Assembly (NCBI GenBank): GCA_031278765.1
Contig: JAITJX010000114.1
Location: forward strand, 1 to 37,970
From: Tannerella sp.
GTDB taxonomy: Bacteria > Bacteroidota > Bacteroidia > Bacteroidales > Tannerellaceae
Direction: 5' to 3'
DNA: 37,970 bases
Shown: one piece after another, positions 9,628 to 18,539 of the stretch
How positions within the stretch are numbered: position 1 is the first letter of the stretch
How the letters are laid out: each line of letters begins with the position of its first letter
Notes under the pieces: generated by a model
The model's input: only the letters and a program-made list of their open reading frames with translations
Told to the model about the DNA's origin: nothing
Database searches by the model: none
Position numbers and translations under genes: made by a program

Positions 9628-9675
9628 AAGAAGAGGCTGTCGCGAAAGTTATCGCGACAGCCTCTTCTTTTTTAT
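9628..9675. terminator. Strong terminator between convergent mdh and epimerase genes
   Basis: A 17-bp perfect stem (9628-9644 with 9653-9669) and an 8-base loop, followed by a T-run on the plus strand. It lies 19 bases after mdh. The stem also has AAG/CTT ends, so it may act in both directions for the convergent minus-strand operon ending at 9724. Confidence 0.93.
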
Positions 9676-9723
9676 ATATCTGCGCACAGGGGGTGAGAAC
9701 CAACAGGTGTCTCGGCAAGTTCT

Positions 9724-10863
9724 CTAAAGCGGTCTTATTCCAATCCCCGGCAAACCGGAAAGCACAAGTTTGCCGTCAACGACGGTTGTACCCTCAAAAA
9801 TATCATTGCTTATAAGAAGATTCCCGTCCAGGTCGGCAAAATCAACTGCGGGCGAGAGCTGGGAAGCAGCCGAAATGGCGCAGGAGGTTTCGGTCATGCA
9901 GCCTGTCATAACGTCCATGCCGGCGGCGCGCGCCACGGTGAGGATTTTCCATGCTTCGCGCATTCCGGTACATTTCATCAGTTTGATATTTACGCCCGTG
10001 TAAGCGCCTTTGATTTTCGGCAGATCATAGAGTCGTTGGAAGGATTCGTCTGCATAGACGGGCAGCGGGCTGCGTTCGGTAATCCATGCGTTGTCGTCGG
10101 GTTTATGTTTCGACATGGGCTGTTCTACCATCACAGCGCCTTTGTCTTTCAGCCAGCAAATCATGTCGAGGGCTTCGTGTTTGTTCTTCCAGCCCTGGTT
10201 GGCATCGATGGCGAGCGGTTTGTCGGTTACGGAGCGGATGGCTTCGACGATCTGTTTGTCGCGGTCGCTTCCGAGTTTCACTTTCAGGATATTGAATCGG
10301 GCTTCGTCCTGGCGTGTTTTCTGTTTTACGACTTCTTCGGTATCGATGCCTATCGTGAACGTTGTCGAAGGGGCTTTCGTTTTGTCAAGTCCCCAGATTT
10401 TGTGCCATGGCTGTCCCATCAGTTTTCCGACAAGGTCGTGTAGCGCAATATCGATGGAAGCCTTTGCAGCGGTATTGTTTTCGGTTATTTTGTCGATGTA
10501 AGTAAGGATATCTTCCATCTCAAAGGGGCTGGAGAAACGGGAAAGGTCTGCTTTTTTAAGAAATTCCATTACCGAAGCCTGCGTTTCGCCGAGGTAAGGC
10601 GGCAGGGAGGCTTCGCCGTATCCTGTGAGTCCTTCGTATTCAATTTCCGTCAGCACGGCGGGAGTTGTTTTGCGCGAAGAATTGGCAATAGTGAAAACGT
10701 GTCGCAGTTGCAGGTCGAAGGGTTTGAACGTCAGTTTCATTTTGCTCGAATCAGCCGTCGCCCTGTTAATATTGAAAGCCTTGATTTCAGGGAGAGAGAG
10801 CAGTGTTGTGGAAGCGCCCAGCAGGGCTGTTGTTTTTAAAAAGCTTCGTCTTGAATTTTTCAT
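9724..10863 (-). CDS. L-Ala-D/L-Glu (dipeptide) epimerase, exported
   Basis: A 379-residue enolase-superfamily enzyme of the muconate-lactonizing subgroup, assigned as dipeptide epimerase acting on L-Ala-D-Glu from peptidoglycan. The acid-base lysines are in LKVKLG (K194, K196) and NIKLMK (K294). The metal ligands are Asp220 (LAIDANQGW), Glu247 (VEQPM) and Asp272 (YADESF). The N-terminus has a twin-arginine signal, SRRSFLK followed by a hydrophobic stretch to about residue 30, so the enzyme is probably exported, unlike the cytoplasmic E. coli enzyme. It is the last gene of the minus-strand operon, 21 bases after the NlpC/P60 peptidase that would make its substrate. That partnership is the main reason for choosing this specificity among enolase-superfamily members. 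Confidence 0.88.
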   Translation of the reverse strand: MKNSRRSFLKTTALLGASTTLLSLPEIKAFNINRATADSSKMKLTFKPFDLQLRHVFTIANSSRKTTPAVLTEIEYEGLTGYGEASLPPYLGETQASVMEFLKKADLSRFSSPFEMEDILTYIDKITENNTAAKASIDIALHDLVGKLMGQPWHKIWGLDKTKAPSTTFTIGIDTEEVVKQKTRQDEARFNILKVKLGSDRDKQIVEAIRSVTDKPLAIDANQGWKNKHEALDMICWLKDKGAVMVEQPMSKHKPDDNAWITERSPLPVYADESFQRLYDLPKIKGAYTGVNIKLMKCTGMREAWKILTVARAAGMDVMTGCMTETSCAISAASQLSPAVDFADLDGNLLISNDIFEGTTVVDGKLVLSGLPGIGIRPL

Positions 10864-10884
10864 GATTGGTGGGTCATTCGTTTG

Positions 10885-12048
10885 TTACTGTTCATTTGTC
10901 ATTATTTCATTTAACCATTTGACGCCTTTTGTGCCGACTGCTCCAAGTATTCTTCGCGCCTGTACAAATTCGCGGGTATTGAGTTCGTCGTAGTCAGGTT
11001 TTGCGGGATCGAGGCTTGCTATCCTGACGAATCCAGCTTCGTGGATAAATTCTTTGTTTCCCATATAGATTCCTGTATGGCGGATACGGTCTTTTTTGCC
11101 GTGTTCGCCTTTTTTACCGAAAAACATAAGGTCTCCTTTATGGAGGTTATCGTAACCGTTTGCAATATCGACGGGGATGCCGGCAGTGGCCTGCTGTGAA
11201 GCGTCGCGCAGCAGGACAATGCCATTCATCAGGAAGACGGTTTTAGTGAAGCCGCTGCAATCCATCATTTTGGTGGAAGTACCGCCCCAGGTATAGGGTA
11301 TTCCTTTTAGGAGTAGGGCTTTTTCGATGATGCTTTCTTCCGTCGGGCGTAATTCGGAGAGCCATTGATGCAAGGGTTTTGCTTCGCTTTTCCGTATGTA
11401 TGCCGTGTCGCCGGCAGGATAGGCCACCTGATAGAAGTCATCCTGTTCGCCAGTCAGGCGCAGGATATTTCCGAAAACGAGGTCGGAAACGGTTTGTGAT
11501 TTCTCGGCGGGATGTGCATGTGAGAAGCCGTAGATGTCCGTAAATATGACTTTTTCTGATGACAGCCATTCGTTGAACGCCGCTTTGTTCATGCGTGTAA
11601 ACGCCGATCCGGCAGTCCAGCCGAGGTAGCCTTCGGGCGTTCTGATGCGCCACCATCTGTTGTGCTGCAAGAGCCTCAGGGGCATTCCGAGCAGTAGCTG
11701 CGTGGCCATTTCGGCCGAATAGTCGCCGTGTGTGCGCACATCGGCAACAGAGACGTTCACTATGCCGTATATTTCGTCTCCCAGCGTCGAATCCGGCAGG
11801 ATGGTTACACTGTCTATTGCTTGCGGCAAGAGTTGCAGCAGTTCGTCTTTTGCCGCCACCAGGGAAGTATATCCTTTTAGGACAGGTTTCCCGTTTTTTG
11901 ATGCTGTCGCGCGGACGTCAAAGACGTCGTCGCGGGAGTCGGGCGCATGTTTTTGCCGTACCTGTTCGATAACAACCTTCATATCCCGTTTCCCGGGGAA
12001 ACAGGATATGAAGGTCAGGATAAACAGCAAGGCGTATGAATGTTTCAT
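10885..12048 (-). CDS. NlpC/P60 family lipoprotein peptidase (gamma-D-glutamyl endopeptidase type)
   Basis: A 387-residue predicted lipoprotein (MKHSYALLFILTFISC, lipobox FISC). The C-terminal NlpC/P60 cysteine-peptidase domain (about 240-380) has the catalytic triad in order: Cys264 (MMDCSGF), His324 (RHTGIYMG) and His336 (FIHEAG). The region before it (about 100-235) resembles paired SH3b domains with LLGMPLRLLQHNRWWRIRTPEGYLGW. This arrangement matches the YkfC/dipeptidyl-peptidase VI group, which cuts between gamma-D-Glu and the diamino acid in peptides starting with free L-Ala. It sits 36 bases after the SusD gene and 21 before the epimerase. The predicted product, L-Ala-D-Glu, is the epimerase substrate. 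Confidence 0.93.
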   Translation of the reverse strand: MKHSYALLFILTFISCFPGKRDMKVVIEQVRQKHAPDSRDDVFDVRATASKNGKPVLKGYTSLVAAKDELLQLLPQAIDSVTILPDSTLGDEIYGIVNVSVADVRTHGDYSAEMATQLLLGMPLRLLQHNRWWRIRTPEGYLGWTAGSAFTRMNKAAFNEWLSSEKVIFTDIYGFSHAHPAEKSQTVSDLVFGNILRLTGEQDDFYQVAYPAGDTAYIRKSEAKPLHQWLSELRPTEESIIEKALLLKGIPYTWGGTSTKMMDCSGFTKTVFLMNGIVLLRDASQQATAGIPVDIANGYDNLHKGDLMFFGKKGEHGKKDRIRHTGIYMGNKEFIHEAGFVRIASLDPAKPDYDELNTREFVQARRILGAVGTKGVKWLNEIMTNEQ

Positions 12049-12084
12049 AAGGTACAGGGAGAAGATATTGTGTCTGTTAAAAAA

Positions 12085-13992
12085 TTATTCCTCTTCCGTA
12101 TCCCACCAGACGGGGTAAGAGATAATCGTTCTCTTATTGGCTTCAGGATTTGACTCCAGCCAGTTGGTTGAATTATAATTTACTTCATGGGCACATTGCT
12201 GGAAACGGCGCGGCCAGTAGCGGGGATCGTTGGGATCTTCGCTTGGATAGCACTGTTTTCCGGTAGCATTGACTTCGGACGGACGTCCGAAATCCGGATA
12301 TACTACGCCAAATTCTCCGGACACAGAATAGTTGAAACGTCGCATATCCGTCCAGTTCTGCATGGTCATCGACATGGCAATCTGCTTTTGCTGCATGATT
12401 TTTGCCATGGTCAATTCGGCGCCGCTTTGGGCTACAGCGTCGCTGTTCAGGAATGAAGTAATTTCATTTTCCGAAATCACCTCCTTGCCCAATACCTGCG
12501 GATATTCTTTCAGTTTTTCGTTCATGGCTTCCATGTGTGCGCGAATGCCGGCCTTGTAGGCTTGGAGCGCTTCATCTCTTTTACCTTGTCGGAACAATAC
12601 TTCCGCCTTGATGAAACACATCTCGTGATAGCAAACGAGATGTGCATGTGCATCGGCGCGAATATAAAAGCTGCCTGTTGAATTGACGTTAATATCTTCG
12701 GAGGGATCAAAAGCCGGATTAGCCCATCTCATCCCGTTATAGCGATTGGCATAATAGCGATCGTCTTTTGCTTCCGGTTCCAAATAGCCGTTGCCTGCTA
12801 TCCAGTCCAGGCGGTCGGAATAAACCGTTATATAGACGGAATCACCCTGTCGGGTCGTTTTTGTGCTCGTGGTGTACCATCGGTTTGCATAAGTGGGGTC
12901 ATTCTTGGCGGCTTCCGTAGAGGCGTAGAGCAATCCGGACGGATGCGTGGTAGTGCCCGGTTTTGTGGCGCGGATTTCAAACGCAACCGGTCCACCGTCC
13001 AGACGGATATCCGAATTGATAAGGTCTACGCCTTTCGACAAGCGCCATTCTTTTCCGTTGGGACCGTTAAATTCACCGCTTGGAATAATCCTTGTCGCTC
13101 GTGGGTCTTGTACATGGGAGCCTCCGGTAAAATCGTTGGTCAACAAGTCGGTGTACCATTTGCTCAAACGCTGTCCGGTACCGCTCACATTTGTAAATTG
13201 AAGCGCCGCCACAATGCCGGCTTTATTCGCCGTTTCGCTGTTGATGAAACGCATTACGGTGTTATCGTTCACTGCCCCCGGCGCTTTTTCGAGCGCTGCC
13301 AGAATGGCTTGCGGATCATACAGCGATTTCTTTTTACTGATATTATTCAGCCAGCGGGCTTTCAAGCCATACGCCAGTTTGATCCATTTTTGCGTATCGC
13401 CTCCGTTCCATATATCGCCTCCTGAGAGCGGGGTTGCCGTCACAGGTTGCGGTTTCGACAGATTTTCAATCGCTTTTTCCAACATGTCCAGACAGCCGTA
13501 ATAAATTATTTTTCCATCGTCATATACGGGTGTAATGCTTTTGCCCAAGGCGTCCGTATATGGCATTTCGCCATACAAATCCAGCATCAGCATAAATCCC
13601 CACGCATGAATAAGTTGTGCAGCTCCTACGTAACTCCATGCTTCTTCTGCCGTCGCTTTGTCAATCAGTGGTTGCAAGTTGGAAGCGCAATAAACAAACC
13701 AGGCTTGATATGGCCAGGTAGTAGAAGCAATAGGAACGTCCCAGCGGATGATGCCGTCATTGCTGTTGCTGGTGCTACCGATTTTCGTGATATTCTGAGT
13801 GATCCATGACGCCCTGGTGCCTGATGATTCGTATGCGTCAATAAATTGCATCTGTATGGAACGCAGACGCAGGTCAGGCGAAGGGACTGTATTGCTTACT
13901 TTCGACGGGTTGTCGTTTACGTTCAGCCAGTCACTGCATGAAAACAGAACGCAAAGCGATAAAATACCTAATATATAAACTGTTTTTTTCAT
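12085..13992 (-). CDS. SusD-like_2 family nutrient-binding lipoprotein
   Basis: A 635-residue lipoprotein with signal peptide ending CVLFSC and the SusD N-terminal motif SDWLNVNDNPSKVSNTVPSP, typical of the SusD-like_2 (SusD/RagB) group. TPR-like helices fill the first half (QAWFVYCASNLQPLIDKA, AQLIHAWGFMLMLDLYGEMPYTDAL). The protein ends in ISYPVWWDTEEE. It begins 11 bases after the SusC stop, so the two make a standard importer pair. The peptidase and epimerase downstream suggest that the ligand is peptidoglycan-derived peptide rather than polysaccharide. Confidence 0.93.
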   Translation of the reverse strand: MKKTVYILGILSLCVLFSCSDWLNVNDNPSKVSNTVPSPDLRLRSIQMQFIDAYESSGTRASWITQNITKIGSTSNSNDGIIRWDVPIASTTWPYQAWFVYCASNLQPLIDKATAEEAWSYVGAAQLIHAWGFMLMLDLYGEMPYTDALGKSITPVYDDGKIIYYGCLDMLEKAIENLSKPQPVTATPLSGGDIWNGGDTQKWIKLAYGLKARWLNNISKKKSLYDPQAILAALEKAPGAVNDNTVMRFINSETANKAGIVAALQFTNVSGTGQRLSKWYTDLLTNDFTGGSHVQDPRATRIIPSGEFNGPNGKEWRLSKGVDLINSDIRLDGGPVAFEIRATKPGTTTHPSGLLYASTEAAKNDPTYANRWYTTSTKTTRQGDSVYITVYSDRLDWIAGNGYLEPEAKDDRYYANRYNGMRWANPAFDPSEDINVNSTGSFYIRADAHAHLVCYHEMCFIKAEVLFRQGKRDEALQAYKAGIRAHMEAMNEKLKEYPQVLGKEVISENEITSFLNSDAVAQSGAELTMAKIMQQKQIAMSMTMQNWTDMRRFNYSVSGEFGVVYPDFGRPSEVNATGKQCYPSEDPNDPRYWPRRFQQCAHEVNYNSTNWLESNPEANKRTIISYPVWWDTEEE

Positions 13993-14003
13993 ATTCGTTT
14001 TTT

Positions 14004-17000
14004 TTAGAATGTTAAATTAAGACCGAATGAAATTCCCGATAATGCGGGAATACCGCAATAATCAATACCTACGGAACTGGAGCCTACAGCGCCGGAACCG
14101 GCAGCCGAAGTCTCCGGATCCATACCTTTATAGTTTGTCCACAATAAAAGGTTGTTGCCGGTTAGCGTTGCTGTCAATCCTTTAATTGCTTTCTGTTTAA
14201 CCAGTATCTTCTGAGGAAGGGAATAACTTAGCGAAACGGTGCGCAGGCGCAGCCAGTTGGTATTTGTCATGAAAAGAGCCGATTCCTTAAGGTAAGCATT
14301 TTGCCAGTAGCTATTGATGATATAACGACCGCTTTGTTGCTGGCCATTGATGTCGTACATTTGATCGGCTTCGAAAGTAAAGGTCTTCGGTTCGGAGTAA
14401 ATCGGGTTGTTCTCTGCATCTTTGCCTGTTTCAACTACACCGGTGATGGAGAGATGCTCCCTGTCCATCGTTCGCGCACTCATTCCGTTATCCGTCAGAT
14501 AATAATCGGTTCCGTTATATACATCTCCTCCGATACGGTATTCAAACAAAAACGACAAATTCCAGTTTTTATATGATACGCTGTTGTTAAATCCGCCGAA
14601 AAGTTTTGGTTCACGATTGCCGATCTCGTGCGTAGTTTCACCGTCGTCCAGCGGCATCCCTGTATTTTCATCCAAAACGAGATGGCCGTCCGAGCTTCTT
14701 CGCCACTCGGAGCCGGAGATAGCCATAAAATTTCCGTTGTTAAACGAAGCGGCCTTTGCATTGCCAACCTGAACGTCGGTTACATAGAGTATCTCAAGAC
14801 CGGCAAGCAAGTCTTCCACTTTTCCGCGGTTTCCGGAGACATTCAACGTAACATCCCAGCTAAAGTCATCGGTTTTTACGGGTTTGCCGGTAATGGTCAA
14901 TTCCATGCCTCTGTTTGCAATGATGCCCGCATTTGTCATCAGGAGGATAAATCCGGTGGTCTGGCTCATACGCGGTTGCAACAGTTGGTTGATACTTTTG
15001 TTTTGATAATAGGTGTATTCAAAACCCAGACGGTTGTCCAGCAATTTCACGTCAAATCCATATTCCTGCGATTCGGTAATTTCCGGTACCAGATAAGGAT
15101 TACCACGCGTCCATTCATCGCGGATACCCAGTCCGTTGCCATTATCGTAAGTCGTATATTCGGGAGAATTTACGTAAGTATTGGTTACGTAAGCGGCGGC
15201 GTCCTTACCAACCCTTGCCCAGGAAGCGCGAAGTTTTCCGAACGAAAAAATATTGTTTTTCGGCAGCAATTCGGTAAAAACAAAACTTCCCGACAGCGAA
15301 GGATAAAAATACGAACGGTTGTCGATGGGAAGAGTTGACGTCCAGTCATTACGCCCTGTTACCGTCAGGTAAAGCATGCTTTTCCATGATGTATTAAATT
15401 CGCCGTAAGCGCCAACCAGACGTTTTTGTGTTTTCGACTGAGCAATAGCCAAATCTTCTTTTGCTACGTTGGTAACGGCATAAAAACCGGGTACGATGAA
15501 ATTCCAGGCCGCGCGTCCGTTGTAGTCAATTTCCGTCGATTCGGATGTTGTCCCAAGCAACAGGTTCAAATCGAAATCGCCGATGTTTTTGTGAAATGTC
15601 GTCATCAGGTTAGAGGTCAAATATTCATAATTCCGGTCGTTTTCCGCCAGTAAACCTTTCTGATATGCCAATGATATACCGGACTGAGGAGCGGCAAAGC
15701 GGGTAGTGTGCTGGTCATAGCGGTCGATACCAACCACATAAGCAAGATGCCACCAATCAGTTATATCAAAATCCAGACGCAAATTTCCCGTCAGGCGATT
15801 GGTCTTGTCTTCTCTTGGCATTTTGTTCAGTATCCAGTAAGGATTATCGTAGTCATTTTGTATCAATTCGCTCGGGAACAAACGGTATTTGCTTCCGTCT
15901 TCGTTGAGCCAATGCTTCATATCCAAATCGCGTGGCCAGATACTGGCAGTCTGAACGGAACCCTCGCCGTTGGAATTATACAAACCGCCGGAAGTCAGCG
16001 AGCTGTTTTGTTTGGCAATAGAATAACCTACGTTGGCGCCTATTTTTAGTTTGCCGTATTTTTGCTCGCCGTTGAAACGAAAAGTTGTCTTGCTGTAATC
16101 GGATTCCGGAATGATACCCGACTGATCGTAATTGGAAGCGGAGAAATAGAACGAACCGTTTCTTGAACCGCCGGAAACGTTCACACTATTGTCCCACACA
16201 TTCGACGGTTGATAAAACGAGCCCAGGTTGTCATAGACGGTTTCACCTGCTTCAAATGCGCGTCCCCACGATGTCATGGTCGTCGTTGCCTCTCCTTCAT
16301 ACAAAGATCCTTTTGAATCGTAATACCCTCTTTTGTATTTGTCCTGCTGTTCGGGCAGGCGATTTGCCCAGCTGGTTTGGAATTTTGAATTAAATCCTAC
16401 CTGAATCTCACCTTCCGATCCTTTTTTGGTGGTAATGAGAATTACGCCCGCAGCAGCACGCGAACCATACAGGGCTGCAGCAGCCGGACCTTTCAAGACT
16501 GAAAGATTTTCAATGTCTTCAGGATTGATGTCCATGACGCGGTTGCTGTAAGTAGAGTTAGTCGATTGAGCTCCATCAAATGAACTGTTACCGTTTATAT
16601 TGGTAGAGTTGTCATAAATAATGCCGTCTACAACAAACAGCGGCTGGTTATCACGTTCAAGCGATGTACCGCCACGCAGGATGATACTGGCGCCTGCGCC
16701 TGCGCCTCCGCTGGTTTGCGTGATACTCACGCCGGCAATTTTTCCGCTCAACGAATTAAGGATATTGGCCGTTTTGTTTTTCATTATTTCTTCACTTCCA
16801 ATATCCTGTACGGCATATCCCAGCGCTTTCTTCTCTTTGGTGATTCCCATAGCGGTTACAACAACTTCTTCAAGCATCGAAACTTCCTCCTGCATTACAA
16901 TCCGGTAGTCGGTTCTATAGCCTTGAATAATTTGTGTTTTATAGCCGATATATGAAAAGATAAGGACTGGGGCGGCCCCCCCTCCCCCCGGAAGATCGAG

Positions 17001-17231
17001 GCTGAATTTGCCTTCAACATCGGTTATAGCGCCATTCGTTGTCCCCTGTTCTACGACGCTCACTCCAACAAGGGCTTCACCCGTCCGGGTGACAACCGTA
17101 CCCACAGCCCGTCTTGTTTGCTGTGCTACTTTAGACTCCGAAGAATCGTTTGCATATGCTTCTTTCGTTTGTATTGTGCTAAATAACAAACTAAAAACAA
17201 GCACGTTCATCATTTTTCCGATTACTTTCAT
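14004..17231 (-). CDS. SusC/RagA-family TonB-linked outer-membrane transporter (muropeptide operon)
   Basis: A 1075-residue TonB-linked outer-membrane transporter, first gene of the minus-strand operon. The signal peptide is about residues 1-28 (MKVIGKMMNVLVFSLLFSTI...AYA). A carboxypeptidase-regulatory-like domain follows (about 42-115), then EEVVVTAMGITKEKKALGYA, the plug (SIILRGGTS, ALYGSRAAAGVILITTKKGSEG) and a barrel ending in GLNLTF. The start is the ATG at 17231. A longer reading from TTG at 17273 is rejected because that TTG is part of the promoter box TACATTTG. Residues 81-86 (PGGGGA) are encoded by a G6-A-G7 tract (plus-strand C-runs at 16976-16989). The tract appears as an insertion relative to the usual family loop before the IFSYIGY strand and could be a slippage site or a base-calling problem. 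Confidence 0.95.
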   Translation of the reverse strand: MKVIGKMMNVLVFSLLFSTIQTKEAYANDSSESKVAQQTRRAVGTVVTRTGEALVGVSVVEQGTTNGAITDVEGKFSLDLPGGGGAAPVLIFSYIGYKTQIIQGYRTDYRIVMQEEVSMLEEVVVTAMGITKEKKALGYAVQDIGSEEIMKNKTANILNSLSGKIAGVSITQTSGGAGAGASIILRGGTSLERDNQPLFVVDGIIYDNSTNINGNSSFDGAQSTNSTYSNRVMDINPEDIENLSVLKGPAAAALYGSRAAAGVILITTKKGSEGEIQVGFNSKFQTSWANRLPEQQDKYKRGYYDSKGSLYEGEATTTMTSWGRAFEAGETVYDNLGSFYQPSNVWDNSVNVSGGSRNGSFYFSASNYDQSGIIPESDYSKTTFRFNGEQKYGKLKIGANVGYSIAKQNSSLTSGGLYNSNGEGSVQTASIWPRDLDMKHWLNEDGSKYRLFPSELIQNDYDNPYWILNKMPREDKTNRLTGNLRLDFDITDWWHLAYVVGIDRYDQHTTRFAAPQSGISLAYQKGLLAENDRNYEYLTSNLMTTFHKNIGDFDLNLLLGTTSESTEIDYNGRAAWNFIVPGFYAVTNVAKEDLAIAQSKTQKRLVGAYGEFNTSWKSMLYLTVTGRNDWTSTLPIDNRSYFYPSLSGSFVFTELLPKNNIFSFGKLRASWARVGKDAAAYVTNTYVNSPEYTTYDNGNGLGIRDEWTRGNPYLVPEITESQEYGFDVKLLDNRLGFEYTYYQNKSINQLLQPRMSQTTGFILLMTNAGIIANRGMELTITGKPVKTDDFSWDVTLNVSGNRGKVEDLLAGLEILYVTDVQVGNAKAASFNNGNFMAISGSEWRRSSDGHLVLDENTGMPLDDGETTHEIGNREPKLFGGFNNSVSYKNWNLSFLFEYRIGGDVYNGTDYYLTDNGMSARTMDREHLSITGVVETGKDAENNPIYSEPKTFTFEADQMYDINGQQQSGRYIINSYWQNAYLKESALFMTNTNWLRLRTVSLSYSLPQKILVKQKAIKGLTATLTGNNLLLWTNYKGMDPETSAAGSGAVGSSSVGIDYCGIPALSGISFGLNLTF

Positions 17232-17270
17232 ATCACTTCTTTTTTTTGTTAATATTAGAAAAACTGTGTG

Positions 17271-17278
17271 CAAATGTA
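17271..17278 (-). promoter_or_regulatory. Putative -7 box of the muropeptide susC operon
   Basis: TACATTTG on the minus strand fits TAnnTTTG and lies 39 bases before the chosen ATG. It contains the TTG that would otherwise start a longer reading frame. The upstream sequence is very A/T-rich; no well-spaced TTTG was found. Confidence 0.6.
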
Positions 17279-17645
17279 AATATAAATTTCATATAAAAAA
17301 TAAAAATCAATAAAAAATATTCTTTTCCTGTTAAAATGAAAGATTCAATAAAATCTTAATCTCGTCAATATCAATAAATTTATCCGACAGCGCAAATTTT
17401 CTTTCGTGAAGTTGTCTAAAAATTTAAGTTGATGCAAAATTATATAAAAACTCTTCGATCTCCAAATGTATGCGATAAAAAGGTTTTTTTTGCAGATTAA
17501 TTGTTGTCGACAGCATTTCATTGAAGCGCGCTCCCTTTCTGTCCGAACTTTGATTCTTTTGATTTGTCTGATTAAAAGGAGGAGGAACATCTCCAACAGC
17601 CCGCAGGGTTTTAATCGTTTCTGCACGAAGAAAATGTTTTTCTTC
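17279..17645. other. Gene-free A/T-rich region upstream of the muropeptide operon
   Basis: No convincing gene. An AT hairpin (GAAGAAAA at 17627-17634 pairing with TTTTCTTC at 17638-17645) abuts the glycosyltransferase stop and may help terminate it. A small minus-strand open frame at 17345-17626 has no recognisable features. The G/C-richer segment 17586-17625 differs in composition from the AT-rich surroundings; its origin is unknown. Confidence 0.4.
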
Positions 17646-18389
17646 TCAGAGATGCATCTCTCTCCATTTGGAATATTTCACCAGCGTATAGAGGGCATGG
17701 AACACGGCCAGTAAAAAGCCTTCATAACCGTCGAGAAAGCCCATTTTCAGGATGTACATTTTAAGGAAAGCAAACAGCGACGAGAGGTAAATGCTGAAAA
17801 CAGACTTGCTTTTTCCTTCCTTGCAGTACTGGGAAGCCCATGCAGAGGTGTAGATGTTGAATTTTCTGAAATATTCTTCCAGATTGACGTAGGTATAATG
17901 ATTGATGTATTCTTTGATCCGTCCTGTGGGGAAGGGAGTGAGAAACGTTTCGTGCACCGGCTTGCTGTCGAAGTGTCCGGCGCGGTTCCTGAACAGGCGA
18001 ATCCTGTAGAAATTATTCCATCCGCCGTGTAAAATTTTTTTTCCGAAGCAGATGCTGGAAAAGCGTATCTGGTATACGGCATAAGGCGAGGGAGCGGAAA
18101 TTATTTCTTGTATCGCTTTTTTAAGCGGCAGGGTTACTTCTTCGTCCGCATCAAGCATCAGAATCCAGTTTCCCCTGCATTTGTCGATGGCCGAATTTTT
18201 TTGTATGCCGTATCCTTTCCATTTTTCCGGATATACATGTGCGTGAAAAGATTTTGCTATTTTGACCGTGTCGTCTGTGCTGTAATTGTCGACAATGACG
18301 ATTTCATCCGCAATGTCCTTAACGGCATTCAGGACTGCGGGCAGATGACGTTCTGCGTTGTATGTGATCAGTGCAACCGATAGGTTCAT
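17646..18389 (-). CDS. GT2-family glycosyltransferase (WaaE/KdtX-like)
   Basis: A 247-residue GT-A fold glycosyltransferase acting on the cytoplasmic face of the inner membrane, probably in lipopolysaccharide core or another envelope glycan. The start MNLSVALITYNAERHL is the nucleotide-sugar-binding strand. IVIVDNYSTDDT and the metal-binding D80-A-D82 (LMLDADEE) follow. The WKGYGIQKNSAI segment is typical of the WaaE/LgtF-like beta-glucosyltransferase group. A hydrophobic stretch near 205-240 suggests membrane association. It is transcribed divergently from the deacetylase gene. The acceptor and sugar cannot be inferred. Confidence 0.9.
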   Translation of the reverse strand: MNLSVALITYNAERHLPAVLNAVKDIADEIVIVDNYSTDDTVKIAKSFHAHVYPEKWKGYGIQKNSAIDKCRGNWILMLDADEEVTLPLKKAIQEIISAPSPYAVYQIRFSSICFGKKILHGGWNNFYRIRLFRNRAGHFDSKPVHETFLTPFPTGRIKEYINHYTYVNLEEYFRKFNIYTSAWASQYCKEGKSKSVFSIYLSSLFAFLKMYILKMGFLDGYEGFLLAVFHALYTLVKYSKWREMHL

Positions 18390-18424
18390 AAGCGTTCATT
18401 AAAAATTAGTGTGTATTCTGACTG

Positions 18425-18432
18425 CAAAGATA
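18425..18432 (-). promoter_or_regulatory. Putative -7 box for the glycosyltransferase gene
   Basis: TATCTTTG on the minus strand (plus-strand CAAAGATA), 36 bases before the ATG at 18389. It fits TAnnTTTG; no clear -33 box was found. Confidence 0.5.
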
Positions 18433-18505
18433 GCATAAAAAGCGGCATAAAGGAGGGAAAATAAAAAAAATAATGTGAAATGTCTTTTTTTTGAAGATAT
18501 GTATT

Positions 18506-18513
18506 TACATTTG
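18506..18513 (+). promoter_or_regulatory. Putative -7 box for the deacetylase operon
   Basis: TACATTTG on the plus strand, 26 bases before the ATG at 18540. A TTTG at 18490-18493 is only 12 bases upstream, too close for a standard -33 box, so only the -7 element is claimed. Confidence 0.5.
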
Positions 18514-18539
18514 TACGGTTTTTATCAACGATATCAAAG

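Noticed and set aside
17345..17626. 93-codon minus-strand frame upstream of the muropeptide operon
   Set aside because: Leucine/arginine/lysine-rich AT-driven translation with no recognisable motif; it lies in the gap after the glycosyltransferase gene.
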